Below, in pieces: positions 16,611 to 24,763 of a DNA stretch of 64,000 nt. How positions within the stretch are numbered: position 1 is the stretch's first letter; the number at the start of each line of letters is the position of its first letter. This DNA comes from Streptomyces aquilus (GTDB taxonomy: Bacteria > Actinomycetota > Actinomycetes > Streptomycetales > Streptomycetaceae). Position numbers and translations under genes: made by a program. A model generated the notes under the pieces. That model was given only the letters and a program-made list of their open reading frames with translations, made no database searches and was not told where the DNA came from. The DNA is taken from contig NZ_CP034463.1 of NCBI RefSeq assembly GCF_003955715.1, positions 4,030,001 to 4,094,000 on the forward strand. The letters are read 5' to 3'.

Positions 16611-16806
16611 TCAGCCCCGCGAGCGGCTGCCCACCGCTCCTCCGTCCACAACGTCGGTCTCGCCTGCGCCCTGACATGGATCCAGTTTTTCGAAGTCAGT
16701 GATCAATGTAGGGCGCCAAGACGTGACCGTGGTCGGGTACACCCTCTGGCTCGACCGCAACGGGTGCGCTGGAAGCGGCCGAGGGTGTCCTGGGACCATG
16801 GGCTTC

Positions 16807-17541
16807 ATGACTGAGATTCCGTTGTCGGGCGGACGTATTACACCCGGCGTGGTCAGGGTTGGCAACACGGTCCGCCGTCCCGCCTCAGCAGCATCTGGGT
16901 TCGTCGCGGAGCTGCTCGACCACCTACAGCAGCGCGGCTTCAATGGCGCGCCGCGTCGCTTCGGGCGCGATGCTGCTGGACGGGACGTCTTCAGCTACCT
17001 GCCAGGCTGGGTGCCAGCGCGCTTTCAGTGCTGGGGCGACGCTCAGGTCGCCGCCGCCGGTGCGCTGCTTCGCGCCTTCCACGATGCCACCCGTGGCTGC
17101 CGCCTGGCCGGTCCGCACTCCGTGGTCTGCCATCACGACGTGGGACCGAACAACACCGTCTTCGTCGACGCGGTACCGGTGGCCTTCATCGACTTCGACA
17201 CCGCCGCACCGGGCGACCCGCTTGAAGACCTCGGCTACATGTGCTGGACATGGTGCGTCTCGTCCAAAACCGCAGGCCCAACCGCACGCGCCCAAGCGGC
17301 ACAAGTCCGCGTCCTCGCAGATGCCTACGGAGCGGACGCCGCTTCACGCTCACATCTGGTAGACGCCATGCTCGACCGCCAAGCCCGCAACGCCCAGTGG
17401 TGGAGCAGCCGACTACAGGGGCTGTCCGCAGAAACCGCCGAGCACGATGTGGTCAGCAACCGGATCCTCTGGTCGGAGCAGGAGCACGCCTACACAATGG
17501 CCCACCGCGAAGTATTCTCCGCCGCCCTCCAGCGACTTTGA
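16807..17541 (+). CDS. Phosphotransferase (APH-like) protein
   Basis: 244 residues from ATG 16807 (MTEIPLSGG); ATG 16798 is nearly as likely and neither has a good Shine-Dalgarno. The kinase-like core is clear: VVCHHDVGPNNTVF (catalytic loop) and VAFIDFDTAAPG (metal-binding Asp). A hydrophobic LGYMCWTWC segment follows. The family covers aminoglycoside, homoserine and choline kinases and many uncharacterised Streptomyces proteins. It is only distantly like the phosphotransferase-like gene at 11412, so the two are not a recent duplication. Confidence 0.8.
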   Translation: MTEIPLSGGRITPGVVRVGNTVRRPASAASGFVAELLDHLQQRGFNGAPRRFGRDAAGRDVFSYLPGWVPARFQCWGDAQVAAAGALLRAFHDATRGCRLAGPHSVVCHHDVGPNNTVFVDAVPVAFIDFDTAAPGDPLEDLGYMCWTWCVSSKTAGPTARAQAAQVRVLADAYGADAASRSHLVDAMLDRQARNAQWWSSRLQGLSAETAEHDVVSNRILWSEQEHAYTMAHREVFSAALQRL

Positions 17542-17667
17542 GGGCGAAAGCTTCATCAGCGGCACGACCTGCAGTGTCAGCGCATACCGACCGACCCCCG
17601 CTACAGGTCGGAGATTCATGCCGTGAATCGCGCCTTACTGGCGTGCCAGATTCAGGCGCGCAATATA

Positions 17668-17706
17668 GCGGCGGAGTCCCGGTTACCGAAACCGGGACTC
17701 CGCCGC
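17668..17706. terminator. 17-bp perfect hairpin between convergent genes
   Basis: Positions 17668-17684 (GCGGCGGAGTCCCGGTT) pair exactly with 17690-17706 around a 5-nt loop. It sits between the phosphotransferase gene and the minus-strand gene ending at 17815, so it can serve both. There is no strong T-run on either side, which is common in Streptomyces. Confidence 0.8.
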
Positions 17707-17814
17707 ACCATTGGTAGTCCACCGCCATTCCCTGACCACCGCCGTGGAAGGACAGCACACGACGACAACTGACCACCGAAAACTCGCCCTGCAATCCTCC
17801 CGGCTGTGAAGCTT

Positions 17815-18708
17815 CTACGCCGCGGTGTAGCTGAGGCGGAACAGGTCCTGGGCGTGCTCCAGGTCCCGGTCCGTGCGCAGTTGCACCTCCAGGTCGCCGG
17901 TTCCGTGGTGCCCGAGCCCCGTCACGTCCCGGGTGAACCCGGGGACGAGGTCGACCTTCTTGGGGTCGGCCTTGAGGTAGACGAGCAGCTTGGTCTTCTG
18001 CGGCGGGCAGACGCAGGCGAAGTTCCGCAGCCGCTGGTACGCCCGGTAGGTCCGGTTCTCGACCTTGGTGATGTCGTCACCGAGCCCGAGCAGTACCTCG
18101 TCGACCGCAGCGGCCAACTCCGTTATCGCCCCGTGTTCCCGACGGCCGCGCAGCGCCTCCACCCCGTGGCGACGCCGGCCTGCTGTGGAGACGGCAGTCT
18201 GGCCGGTGACGGAGGCGACCGTCTCAAGGCCGATGTGCTCGTTGCCGAAGAACCGGTAACGGACCAGGTCGATCGAGCGGCGGTGCTCGCGCACGGCATG
18301 AACGTCGTAGCGAGTGAAGTCGCCGGCCACGCAGATCAGCCTCGGTGCGCTCCACAGCACCTGGGCCGCGACCGCAGCCCCGAGCCTGTCGCGGACCAGG
18401 TGCCGGAACGCGTCCTTGTGGTCCATCAGCCACGCCATGTAGAAGAGACCCTGATGGATCACGCCTGCGTCGGTACCGCGCTTGTATTCCACGATCGCGG
18501 GCGCGTTGTTCTCGTCGATGCCCAGCGAATCGATGCGTCCGCCGTGGACGGGACCGGTGCCGTACTCGCTCGCCAGGAACCGCACCCCGAGCATGGTCTC
18601 CATGTGCGCCTCAATGAGGTCCTGCACATCCGCCTCGACCTCAGCAAGACGCGGCGCAACCTCGGTCACGCCGCTGTTTGTCGTGTGGAACAGCTTCAGG
18701 CCCGACAC
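17815..18708 (-). CDS. PD-(D/E)XK nuclease-like protein with DUF5655-type C-terminus
   Basis: 297 residues starting at GTG 18708, which has GAGGAGGGGAAG directly upstream. The N-terminal part contains GRIDSLGIDENNAPAIVEYKRG, the D...ExK core of a NucS/DUF91-like PD-(D/E)XK fold (about residues 57-78). The C-terminal quarter (KTKLLVYLKADPKKVDLVPG) fits DUF5655. No membrane segment. DNA cleavage is plausible from the fold but unproven. It stands alone between a terminator hairpin and the tRNA-Arg region. Confidence 0.75.
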   Translation of the reverse strand: MSGLKLFHTTNSGVTEVAPRLAEVEADVQDLIEAHMETMLGVRFLASEYGTGPVHGGRIDSLGIDENNAPAIVEYKRGTDAGVIHQGLFYMAWLMDHKDAFRHLVRDRLGAAVAAQVLWSAPRLICVAGDFTRYDVHAVREHRRSIDLVRYRFFGNEHIGLETVASVTGQTAVSTAGRRRHGVEALRGRREHGAITELAAAVDEVLLGLGDDITKVENRTYRAYQRLRNFACVCPPQKTKLLVYLKADPKKVDLVPGFTRDVTGLGHHGTGDLEVQLRTDRDLEHAQDLFRLSYTAA

Positions 18709-18917
18709 CTTCCCCTCCTCGGCTCGGAGATCACCAACGCCGGCAGGTGCAGGATTGTTTCCGCGGGAGGCTTCGGTGCCGTGAAGAAAGTGTGAGACCC
18801 TACGTTCGGTCTGGCTGGGGAGCGCTTGCGTCCCCTGGTCACCAGGGATCTACGATTCCCCCATGCGTCCCCCGCGACCCGGGGGACAGCGCTAGGAAGC
18901 TGCGTTCTCGCAGGTCA

Positions 18918-18990
18918 GCCCCCGTAGCTCAGTGGATAGAGCAGGTGCCTTCTAAGCGCTTGGCCGCAGGTTCGAGTCCTGCCGGGGGCG
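18918..18990 (+). tRNA. tRNA-Arg (anticodon TCT)
   Basis: A complete cloverleaf can be drawn: acceptor GCCCCCG (18918-18924) with CGGGGGC (18983-18989) and discriminator G18990; D-arm GCTCAGTGGATAGAGC; anticodon loop CTTCTAA with TCT at 18951-18953; T-arm GCAGG-TTCGAGT-CCTGC. CCA is not encoded. A CCCTGGT-C-ACCAGGG palindrome (18833-18847) and TACGAT (about 18851) lie in the likely promoter. The gene marks the change from accessory to core-like sequence. Confidence 0.96.
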
Positions 18991-19012
18991 CCCTTTTCTC
19001 GCCGCGTGGTGT

Positions 19013-19585
19013 TCAGGCCACCCGCCGGTAAATCCCCTCGCTCCGCCGCAGATGCTGCAAGTCCACCAGGTAGCGCCGGAGCGTCACATGGTCGGTGTCG
19101 CCGTCCTCGCACCAGGCCCGGAGTTTCTCGTTGACCGTCCGTTCCGGGTACTCGACGCCCGGTTCGAAGGTTTGCTCGGCGATGTGTTGCAGTACCCGCT
19201 TCTTACGGGTCCACTGCGCCGGCAGGCGTACGAGTCGGCCGTCCCGTACGAAGGTCCGCAGGAGCTGGTCGGTGTTCTCGTCCCCCGACCCCGGGTTCCC
19301 GGCGGCCTGCGTCGCCTCCTCCCGGTCCGCGCGCGCGGACTGGCGGAACAGGTCGTAGGCGACGACCAGCCGGGAATCGCCCCCGGCCTCGTCGCCGTCC
19401 GTCGCCTTCACCACCCTCACCGCCCCCTGCTCGCGCAGCTTCAGCAGGGCCAGGGCCGTTTCCTTCGCGGGCACTCCCGCCGCCCGGGCGATCTCCGCCG
19501 GGGTACCGGCCCCCAGCGCGACCGCGGCGAAGACCCGCACCCGGTTCTCGTCGGTGAACAGCCGGATGAGTCGGTCAGTAGCCAT
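19013..19585 (-). CDS. DUF2087 protein with ArsR-like HTH
   Basis: 190 residues. The N-terminal 65 residues look like a winged helix (RVRVFAAVALGAGTPAEIAR, then ALLKLREQGAV). The C-terminal about 80 residues match DUF2087: FVRDGRLVRLPAQWTRKK, then YPERTVNEKLRAW and HVTLRRYLVD. It is probably a small transcriptional regulator, but no ligand or target is known. The tRNA-Arg 3' end lies only 23 bp from its stop codon and faces it. Confidence 0.85.
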   Translation of the reverse strand: MATDRLIRLFTDENRVRVFAAVALGAGTPAEIARAAGVPAKETALALLKLREQGAVRVVKATDGDEAGGDSRLVVAYDLFRQSARADREEATQAAGNPGSGDENTDQLLRTFVRDGRLVRLPAQWTRKKRVLQHIAEQTFEPGVEYPERTVNEKLRAWCEDGDTDHVTLRRYLVDLQHLRRSEGIYRRVA

Positions 19586-19770
19586 GCCCGGAGGCTAGTG
19601 GAGGGCCCACACCCCGGCTAAGCGATTTTCCGCCCCCTCCAGGCGACCCCCTGTTCAAAAAGGGTGATCCGCACATGATCGCCGTTACCAGCGGTGAGCG
19701 GCGGCGTTGAACGGGAAGTGCGGTGGCGCGTCCTGCTGCCGCACGGTCATCAATCCAAAAGGAGAACGTG

Positions 19771-20052
19771 ATGTCTCGCATCGCGAAGGCTGCCGGAGTC
19801 GCCCTCGGCGCCGGTGCCATGGCGCTCGGCGGCGCCGGTCTGGCCATGGCGGACGCGGGCGCCCACGGCGAGGCCGTCGGCTCGCCGGGCGTCCTGTCGG
19901 GCAACCTCGTCCAGGTCCCGATCCACGTGCCGGTCAACGTGTGCGGCAACACCGTGAACGTGATCGGCCTGCTGAACCCGGCGTTCGGCAACACCTGCGC
20001 CAACATCAGCGACGGTCACGACGACAAGGGCGGCTACGGCTACGGCGACTGA
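19771..20052 (+). CDS. chpG: Short chaplin (ChpG-like)
   Basis: 93 residues: signal peptide (1 to about 28, ending AMADA), then one chaplin domain GSPGVLSGNLVQVPIHVPVN with the conserved cysteine pair (VCGNT ... GNTCAN), and a Gly/Tyr/Asp-rich tail GHDDKGGYGYGD not typical of the shortest chaplins. Chaplins are secreted, self-assemble as amyloid at air-water interfaces and coat aerial hyphae. ATG 19771 has AAAGGAG upstream. The symbol rests on its place beside melC as in S. coelicolor (from memory). Confidence 0.9.
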   Translation: MSRIAKAAGVALGAGAMALGGAGLAMADAGAHGEAVGSPGVLSGNLVQVPIHVPVNVCGNTVNVIGLLNPAFGNTCANISDGHDDKGGYGYGD

Positions 20053-20067
20053 CGTCCCGTCCGTACC

Positions 20068-20102
20068 GAAGAGCCCCGGCACTCCGAGCGCCGGGGCTCT
20101 TC
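20068..20102 (+). terminator. Terminator of chaplin gene
   Basis: GAAGAGCCCCGGC (20068-20080) pairs exactly with GCCGGGGCTCTTC (20090-20102) around a 9-nt loop, 16 bp after the chaplin stop. Confidence 0.85.
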
Positions 20103-20210
20103 CCATGTCCCGCGAACCTGCTCCGCGAAGCCCCCCGAAGCTGTCCAGCGAAACCGGCCCGCGGAACCGCCCCGCGAGACCCCGCCCCGAGACCCCGCCC
20201 CGAGAAGACG

Positions 20211-21077
20211 TCACGCGTACCGATAGATCCTGCCGACGTCCTCCAGCGAGTCCGGCGTCACGTCCCACGGCGGCAGCTTCTCGTGCCGCGCCACGATCCG
20301 CCGGTACTGCGCACTGCCCGGCTCCGCCGGCTTCGCGGGCAGGTAGCGGGCGCCGGGATGCCGGCGCTGCCAACGGGACCATTGCAGGTCGACGAAGGCG
20401 TGGTGCATCCAGAACACGGGGTCGTTGACCGACGCACCGCCGACCATCACACCGCCGACCCAGCGGTGCACCCGGTTGTGATTGCGCCAGGCGGCGGAAC
20501 CCCGCCCGCTCCCCCACCCCTCCAGCCGGTTGCGGAACCCCTTCGCCGCCGTCGAGTCCCACGGCGAGACGTCGTAGACCGGGTCGGCCAGCGCCGACTC
20601 CAGCTCGGCCTTGGTGGGCAGTTCGATCGGGTCGCGGGCGCGGCCGAGGTCCCGGGTGAGGAACTCCCCGTCCGTGACCCCCTCCTTGATGGTCCAGTTG
20701 CCCGTCGCGTAGGCGAACGGCCCGGTCGTCACCTGCCGGTCCGAGCGCCGTCCGGTGCCGCCGAGCAGATCCGCGGTCCAGGGCCCGGCACCGGCCTTGC
20801 GGTCCTTGGTCCAGTCCCAGTACGGCACCGTCACCGACGCGTCGACCCGGCGCAGCGCCCGCTCCAGGTCCAGCAGGAACCGGCGGTGCCAGGGCAGGAA
20901 CGACGGCGCCATGTGGGCCGTACGCAGGCCGCCCTCGCCGTCGGTGACGTAGAAGTCGATGTGCATCCGTACGAACTCGTCGTACTCGCCACGCCGTTTG
21001 ATCTCCAGCATCGCCTTCACGAAGCGCCGCTTCTCCGCGCTCGTGAGCGTGCTCGCGTCCTTACGGACGTACGCCAT
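20211..21077 (-). CDS. melC2: Tyrosinase MelC2
   Basis: 288 residues, a type 3 copper enzyme that oxidises tyrosine to dopaquinone for melanin. CuA histidines: His39 (FVRMHIDFY), His55 (TAHMAPSF), His64 (PWHRRF). CuB: His200 and His204 (NHNRVHRWVGG) and His226 (WMHHAFVD). No signal peptide of its own; it is carried out as a complex with MelC1. ATG 21077 overlaps the end of melC1 by 17 bp, so the pair is translationally coupled. Length is close to the usual 273-residue MelC2, with short extra loops. Confidence 0.96.
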   Translation of the reverse strand: MAYVRKDASTLTSAEKRRFVKAMLEIKRRGEYDEFVRMHIDFYVTDGEGGLRTAHMAPSFLPWHRRFLLDLERALRRVDASVTVPYWDWTKDRKAGAGPWTADLLGGTGRRSDRQVTTGPFAYATGNWTIKEGVTDGEFLTRDLGRARDPIELPTKAELESALADPVYDVSPWDSTAAKGFRNRLEGWGSGRGSAAWRNHNRVHRWVGGVMVGGASVNDPVFWMHHAFVDLQWSRWQRRHPGARYLPAKPAEPGSAQYRRIVARHEKLPPWDVTPDSLEDVGRIYRYA

Positions 21078-21669
21078 GACGTGCCCCCATGTCACCCATG
21101 TCACCCATCTCGCCCATGCCCATGTCACCCGTCTCGCTCATGGTTGCCGTGTGGCCCATGCGGGTCTCGCGCAGTTGCTGGCCCGGCCCCAGCTCGTCGA
21201 CGGCGGCGCGGGCCGCTTCGAGAGGGGTCTCGTACGACCGGTAGTGGTCGACCATGCTCAGCCAGGTGCCGTCGGCGCGGCGCATCAGCTCCAGCTGGCG
21301 GCCGTCGACGGTGACGTGCCACTGATCGGCGTCGGAGGCGCGGCCCGTGGTGGTCTTGATGCCGCGGATGTGGCGGCCGCGGTAGGTCTCGTCGAAGGCG
21401 ACCTCGCCGGGGTTGTCGGCGCCGCGCGGTGGCCGGGAGGCGGCGACGAGCGGCGCGAGCGCCAGTGCCCCGGCCGCGGTGAACAGCCCACGCAGGACGT
21501 CCCGTCGACCGCCCCCGCCCCGTACGACGTCCGGCACCCGGCCGGGTCTGGCCTGCCCGTTCGGGCCGGGCTCCGCCCCGACCGCCACGGCACCGGCCAC
21601 GGCACCCGCCACGCCGCCTGCCACTCCGCCCGCTACTCGGCCCGTCACTCCACCGACACTGACGACCAT
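21061..21669 (-). CDS. melC1: Tyrosinase copper chaperone MelC1
   Basis: 202 residues. ATG 21669 has GGAGGAG well placed upstream. An unusual 50-residue leader with VAGG/VAGA repeats precedes a twin-arginine signal (GRRDVLRGLF then a hydrophobic stretch), then the MelC1 domain (AFDETYRGRHIRG, MRRADGTWLSMVDHYRSYETP). The protein delivers copper to MelC2 and exports it through Tat. It ends in a Met-rich repeat tail (MGMGEMGDMGDMGARH) from a run of CATGTCACC-type DNA repeats; with His and Asp nearby it may bind extra copper. MelC1 proteins are usually about 130-150 residues, so both extensions are odd. Confidence 0.93.
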   Translation of the reverse strand: MVVSVGGVTGRVAGGVAGGVAGAVAGAVAVGAEPGPNGQARPGRVPDVVRGGGGRRDVLRGLFTAAGALALAPLVAASRPPRGADNPGEVAFDETYRGRHIRGIKTTTGRASDADQWHVTVDGRQLELMRRADGTWLSMVDHYRSYETPLEAARAAVDELGPGQQLRETRMGHTATMSETGDMGMGEMGDMGDMGARHGVRP

Positions 21670-21715
21670 CCTGTGCTCCTCCTGGTTCGATCGATCCGTA
21701 GCGGTAACCGAGAAG

Positions 21716-21764
21716 GAGCCCGCACGGTCACCGTCCGGTGGTCCGGACGGAGCCGTACGGGCTC
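21716..21764 (-). terminator. Hairpin between secreted-protein gene and melC1
   Basis: GAGCCCGCACGG (21716-21727) pairs with CCGTACGGGCTC (21753-21764), one mismatch, with an inner GTCCGG/CCGGAC stem. It lies downstream of the gene ending at 21812 and upstream of melC1, so it could end the first transcript. Confidence 0.5.
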
Positions 21765-21811
21765 CCGAAGCGAGCGCGGGCCCGCGGGGCGGGCGCGGGC
21801 GCGGGTCGTGG

Positions 21812-22336
21812 CTAGAGGCCCGGCCCGGCGACCAGGTTCGCGGCCGGCACGGTCTGCAGGACCGGCGTGAGCACGCCCACCTGGGGCAGCTTCGGCTCGG
21901 GGAGGCCGAAGTTGTCGGCGTTCGGCGCGGTCAGCGGGGCGTCGACGGACAGGCCGGGGGCCAGCGTGCGCAGGTCGGAGGCGGGGGCGGCGACGCCGAC
22001 GTGGTCGAAGTCGTCGCCGAGGATGTGCGGCAGGGGCGCGTGCACACCGGCGCCGGGCAGCCCGCCGGAGACCGGCAGCTGCGGGATGACCCGCTCGGGC
22101 AGGAGCCGTCCCTCGACGTACCGCGGGCCCTCGGGGGCGCCGGGCATCGGCAGCGGGATCTCGCCGCCGAGCTTGGGCAGCTCCACGTTGAGGGACTTCT
22201 CGACGCCGTCCAGCGGCACCGGGACGGGGACCGTGTCCACCGCTGCGGCGGGGGTCGCGGTGGCGCCCACCGCGGCAGCGACGCCCGTGATGACGGCGGC
22301 AAGGGTTCGGCGGGTGGTCGGCTTCATCTCAGGCAC
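21812..22336 (-). CDS. Pro-rich secreted protein, unknown
   Basis: 174 residues (GTG 22336 with AAAGGG four bases upstream; ATG 22327 is the alternative). A signal peptide is plain: KPTTRRTLAAVITG, a hydrophobic core and a cleavage region near PAAAVDT. The mature part is Pro/Leu/Val-rich with many short segments (VPVPVPLDGVEK, PLPMPGAPEG, LPHILGDDF) and no cysteine or catalytic motif. I do not recognise the family. Its setting among chaplins and melC suggests an extracellular or surface role. Confidence 0.75.
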   Translation of the reverse strand: MPEMKPTTRRTLAAVITGVAAAVGATATPAAAVDTVPVPVPLDGVEKSLNVELPKLGGEIPLPMPGAPEGPRYVEGRLLPERVIPQLPVSGGLPGAGVHAPLPHILGDDFDHVGVAAPASDLRTLAPGLSVDAPLTAPNADNFGLPEPKLPQVGVLTPVLQTVPAANLVAGPGL

Positions 22337-22574
22337 GGTCCCTTTCAGGGTTCAGCGGTCTCAACGTCCGTACCGCGTAACGATCCTGATCCGGTCACCA
22401 GCGCAAGATTCCCCCGGCTGCCGCAGTAGTACGACGGCTCCATAGGCTGAATATCGGCAGGGCGTAAGTCGGATCGCCTGCAAAGCCCACCGGCGACGGG
22501 GGCCGACGCCCGCTGGCGGACGGGCCGACGCCCCCGGCGAAGACGACCGGCCCGGCACCGGCTCGGGCACCCGA

Positions 22575-22606
22575 GGGGCCGAGGCCGGTCGCGCCGCCTC
22601 GGCCCC
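22575..22606 (-). terminator. Terminator downstream of DUF5949 gene
   Basis: GGGGCCGAGGC (22575-22585) pairs exactly with GCCTCGGCCCC (22596-22606). It follows the stop at 22633 on the minus strand. The rest of 22337-22632 shows no gene. Confidence 0.7.
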
Positions 22607-22632
22607 CTCAGCCCCGCACCTTCTCGGCCTTC

Positions 22633-23130
22633 TCAGCCCCGCAGGCTCCGCGCCGGCAGCACGATGTGCGCCGCGGCGTTCAGCGTCTCGTCCGCGCCGG
22701 CGAACGCGGCCAGCGCCTCCGGCTCGACGGGCTTGCCCGGCTCCGCCTCGGGCCAGGGGCGGGTGGTGAACACGAAGTAGGCGAAGCCGCGTTCGGCGAC
22801 GGCCTCCAGCCACTCCGGCGGCGGGGTGCACTGCGCGTTGAAGCCGGGCATGTTGACGACCGCCGTGCCGGACTCGACGAGCAGGCTGACCGGCAGGGTC
22901 GGCCGGGCGTTGCCGTCGACGAGGTCGCCGCCGACGGGCAGGCCGTTGTTCTCCAGCAGCGCTTCGACGGCGGCCGTGGCGGCCTCCGGTCCGGCCGCGG
23001 CGTCCCCGAGGGTGTAGGCGAGGAGGTAGGGCATGTCGCCGTCGGGGGCCTCGCCGCTCCAGGCCATGACGACGAGCGTGCCGAGGTCGGCGGCGTTGAA
23101 GGGGCGGGTTTCGCTTGAGGTTGAGGTCAC
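22633..23130 (-). CDS. DUF5949 family protein
   Basis: 165 residues, probably cytoplasmic (no signal peptide or membrane segment). The N-terminal part (FNAADLGTLVVMAWSGEAP and MPYLLAYTLGD) fits the Streptomyces DUF5949 family as I remember it. No catalytic motif. Function unknown; it has its own promoter region and terminator and does not appear to share an operon with its secreted neighbours. Confidence 0.65.
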   Translation of the reverse strand: MTSTSSETRPFNAADLGTLVVMAWSGEAPDGDMPYLLAYTLGDAAAGPEAATAAVEALLENNGLPVGGDLVDGNARPTLPVSLLVESGTAVVNMPGFNAQCTPPPEWLEAVAERGFAYFVFTTRPWPEAEPGKPVEPEALAAFAGADETLNAAAHIVLPARSLRG

Positions 23131-23267
23131 CGCGCGACCTTATCGACGGGTCCGAATGGGTCCCTGTCCGTTCTCACCCGACCGGGCGACATCCCGCACA
23201 CGGTCCACACGATCGAGGGACGCCTTCTCGAACACGCCGCGAAAAACACACCGCGGAATGCTTTCCG

Positions 23268-23312
23268 AAAACAAAGGGCCGATTCCGTACGACACGGAAT
23301 CGACCCTTGTGC
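23268..23312 (-). terminator. Intrinsic terminator with U-tract
   Basis: CGATTCCGT (about 23280-23288) pairs with ACGGAATCG (23294-23302), extended by GGG/CCC and ACAA/TTGT. On the minus strand it is followed by TTTGTTTTC. It ends the small secreted-protein gene whose stop is at 23330. Confidence 0.85.
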
Positions 23313-23329
23313 AGCAGGCGCGGAATACC

Positions 23330-23617
23330 TCAGCCACCCAGCGGCAGACCGCCGAGCAGGCCGCTGGAGTTCAGCGTGCCGGTCGCGCCCTTGACGGTGT
23401 TGAGCACGGAGTCCTTGTTCTCGGTGTCGAGCGCGTTCGACTGGTGCTGGAGCGGCATCACGTCGGCGGGGGCGAGCCGACCGCTGGTGAGCTGGTTCAC
23501 GGCACCGGTGAGGCTGGTGGGCGTGACGTCGGCGGCGCTGTAGGCGAACGCGGGCGCGGCAGCGCCGGCGAGGGCCACGGAACCGGCAACTACAGCGGCA
23601 GCCTTCAGGGACTTCAT
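23330..23617 (-). CDS. Small secreted protein
   Basis: 95 residues. ATG 23617 has GAAAGGA upstream. Signal peptide MKSLKAAAVVAGSVALAGAA with cleavage near AFAYS; the mature about 70 residues are polar (VNQLTSGRLAPADVMPLQHQ) and end in GLLGGLPLGG. No cysteine. It is neither a chaplin nor a rodlin. Position in the chaplin/melC cluster suggests a spore- or hypha-surface function, but I do not recognise the family. Confidence 0.8.
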   Translation of the reverse strand: MKSLKAAAVVAGSVALAGAAAPAFAYSAADVTPTSLTGAVNQLTSGRLAPADVMPLQHQSNALDTENKDSVLNTVKGATGTLNSSGLLGGLPLGG

Positions 23618-23738
23618 CGTGTTCCTTTCAAAGAGAATTCTGACGCCGTGCCTAACGATTCTCCTGCGGCCCGGAAACCCTGTTCGCAGAAATTTTCTGC
23701 AACCCGAAAGACCCAAGAGAAAACAATAGGAAAACAAA

Positions 23739-23778
23739 ACGGCCGTTGTGCGGGTCGGTGGACCCGCACAACGGCCGT
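23739..23778 (-). terminator. 18-bp perfect-stem intrinsic terminator
   Basis: Positions 23739-23756 pair exactly with 23761-23778 around GGTG. On the minus strand it is followed by TTTTGTTTTCC, a good U-tract, right after the stop at 23787. Confidence 0.92.
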
Positions 23779-23786
23779 GACGGCGA

Positions 23787-24524
23787 TCAGGAGGTGGGCA
23801 GCAGCCCGCCGACCGCGCCGGTCGCGGCACCGGTGTCCACCGGGAGCGGTGCCGGCAGCGGCAGCGGGAGGCCGCCGGCCAGCAGGAGTGCGAGAACGGC
23901 GTTGAGGAGCTTGCTCACCACCGCGGTCGCGGCCGGGACCACCTTGGTGGGGTCGCCGCCGGTGGCGGCCGCGAGCAGGTCGCTGACCGCCTGCTGCAAG
24001 GCGGCGAGCGCGTCGCCGACGGCGTCCGCGGACGGCGCCTTGGAGTCGTCGCCGCTCTTGGTCACGGGCAGCGGGAGCAGCCCGGTGACCGGGGCGGCCG
24101 CGGCCGGGGTGGTCGGCGTGGTGGTGGCCGGCGGGGTGGTGGGAGCCGCGGTGGGCGCCGGGGTCGTCGGCGTCACCGGGGTCTCCGGGACCGGGACCGG
24201 GGCCGCCGCGGTGATCTTGGCGATGGCCGCCTTCACCGCGTCCAGGAGCTGGGTGGCCTGCTCGGGCGAGACCTGGCCGTCGTCGGCCTTGAGCACGGTG
24301 TTGAGCACGTCGGTGACCGGGGCGAGCAGGGACCCGAGGTTGCCCAGGGTCTGGACCTGGGCGAGGAGCGCGTCCGCGCCGGGGAGGGGTGCCGTGGCCG
24401 CCGACTCGACGCGCTCGCGCTTCGACTCGTGGTCGGCCGCCACCGCGGCGGGCGCGGTGATCGCGAACAGCAGGGCGGCGGTGACGGCGGTGGAGGCGAG
24501 ACGTAGTGCGGGCAGAGCACGCAT
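23787..24524 (-). CDS. Secreted Pro/Thr-rich protein with helical repeats
   Basis: 245 residues from ATG 24524 (GAAAGGG upstream). Signal peptide to about residue 30 (AVAADHESK). Then a helical region (LLAQVQTLGNLGSLLAPV), a Pro/Thr-rich linker (PVTPTTPAPTAAPTTPP) near residues 115-140, a second helical region (ALAALQQAVSDLLAAATGG) and a hydrophobic Leu/Pro-rich end. The linker is typical of cell-wall-spanning exported proteins, but no sortase signal is present. Function unknown. Confidence 0.75.
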   Translation of the reverse strand: MRALPALRLASTAVTAALLFAITAPAAVAADHESKRERVESAATAPLPGADALLAQVQTLGNLGSLLAPVTDVLNTVLKADDGQVSPEQATQLLDAVKAAIAKITAAAPVPVPETPVTPTTPAPTAAPTTPPATTTPTTPAAAAPVTGLLPLPVTKSGDDSKAPSADAVGDALAALQQAVSDLLAAATGGDPTKVVPAATAVVSKLLNAVLALLLAGGLPLPLPAPLPVDTGAATGAVGGLLPTS

Positions 24525-24702
24525 GGAGATTCCCTTTCGGTGGGGCGGATCTTGAGCCCACCGTGAAAGCGCTCGCCACACCCCGCAACCGAGGGATTGC
24601 GGGGCGTGACCGTCCGGCGCGCGTGTCGTCCCTGGTGAGACGCCCTGTCAAGCCCCGCTCGCCATGTCGGTGCACCGGCCCCCCATTTGGGGCAACGCAA
24701 AA

Positions 24703-24743
24703 CCGGCCGCCCTCCTGAGGGGGAACCACAGGAGGACGGCCGG
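24703..24743 (-). terminator. Terminator of chaplin gene (24764)
   Basis: CCGGCCGCCCTCCT (24703-24716) pairs with AGGAGGACGGCCGG (24730-24743), one mismatch. It follows the chaplin stop on the minus strand. Confidence 0.75.
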
Positions 24744-24763
24744 CGAAGGGGTCCGAGCGGACG

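Noticed and set aside
11361..17541. Calling the APH- and nucleotidyltransferase-like genes antibiotic resistance genes
   Set aside because: They have the folds but no similarity I can see to known resistance enzymes; Streptomyces have many such proteins with unknown substrates.
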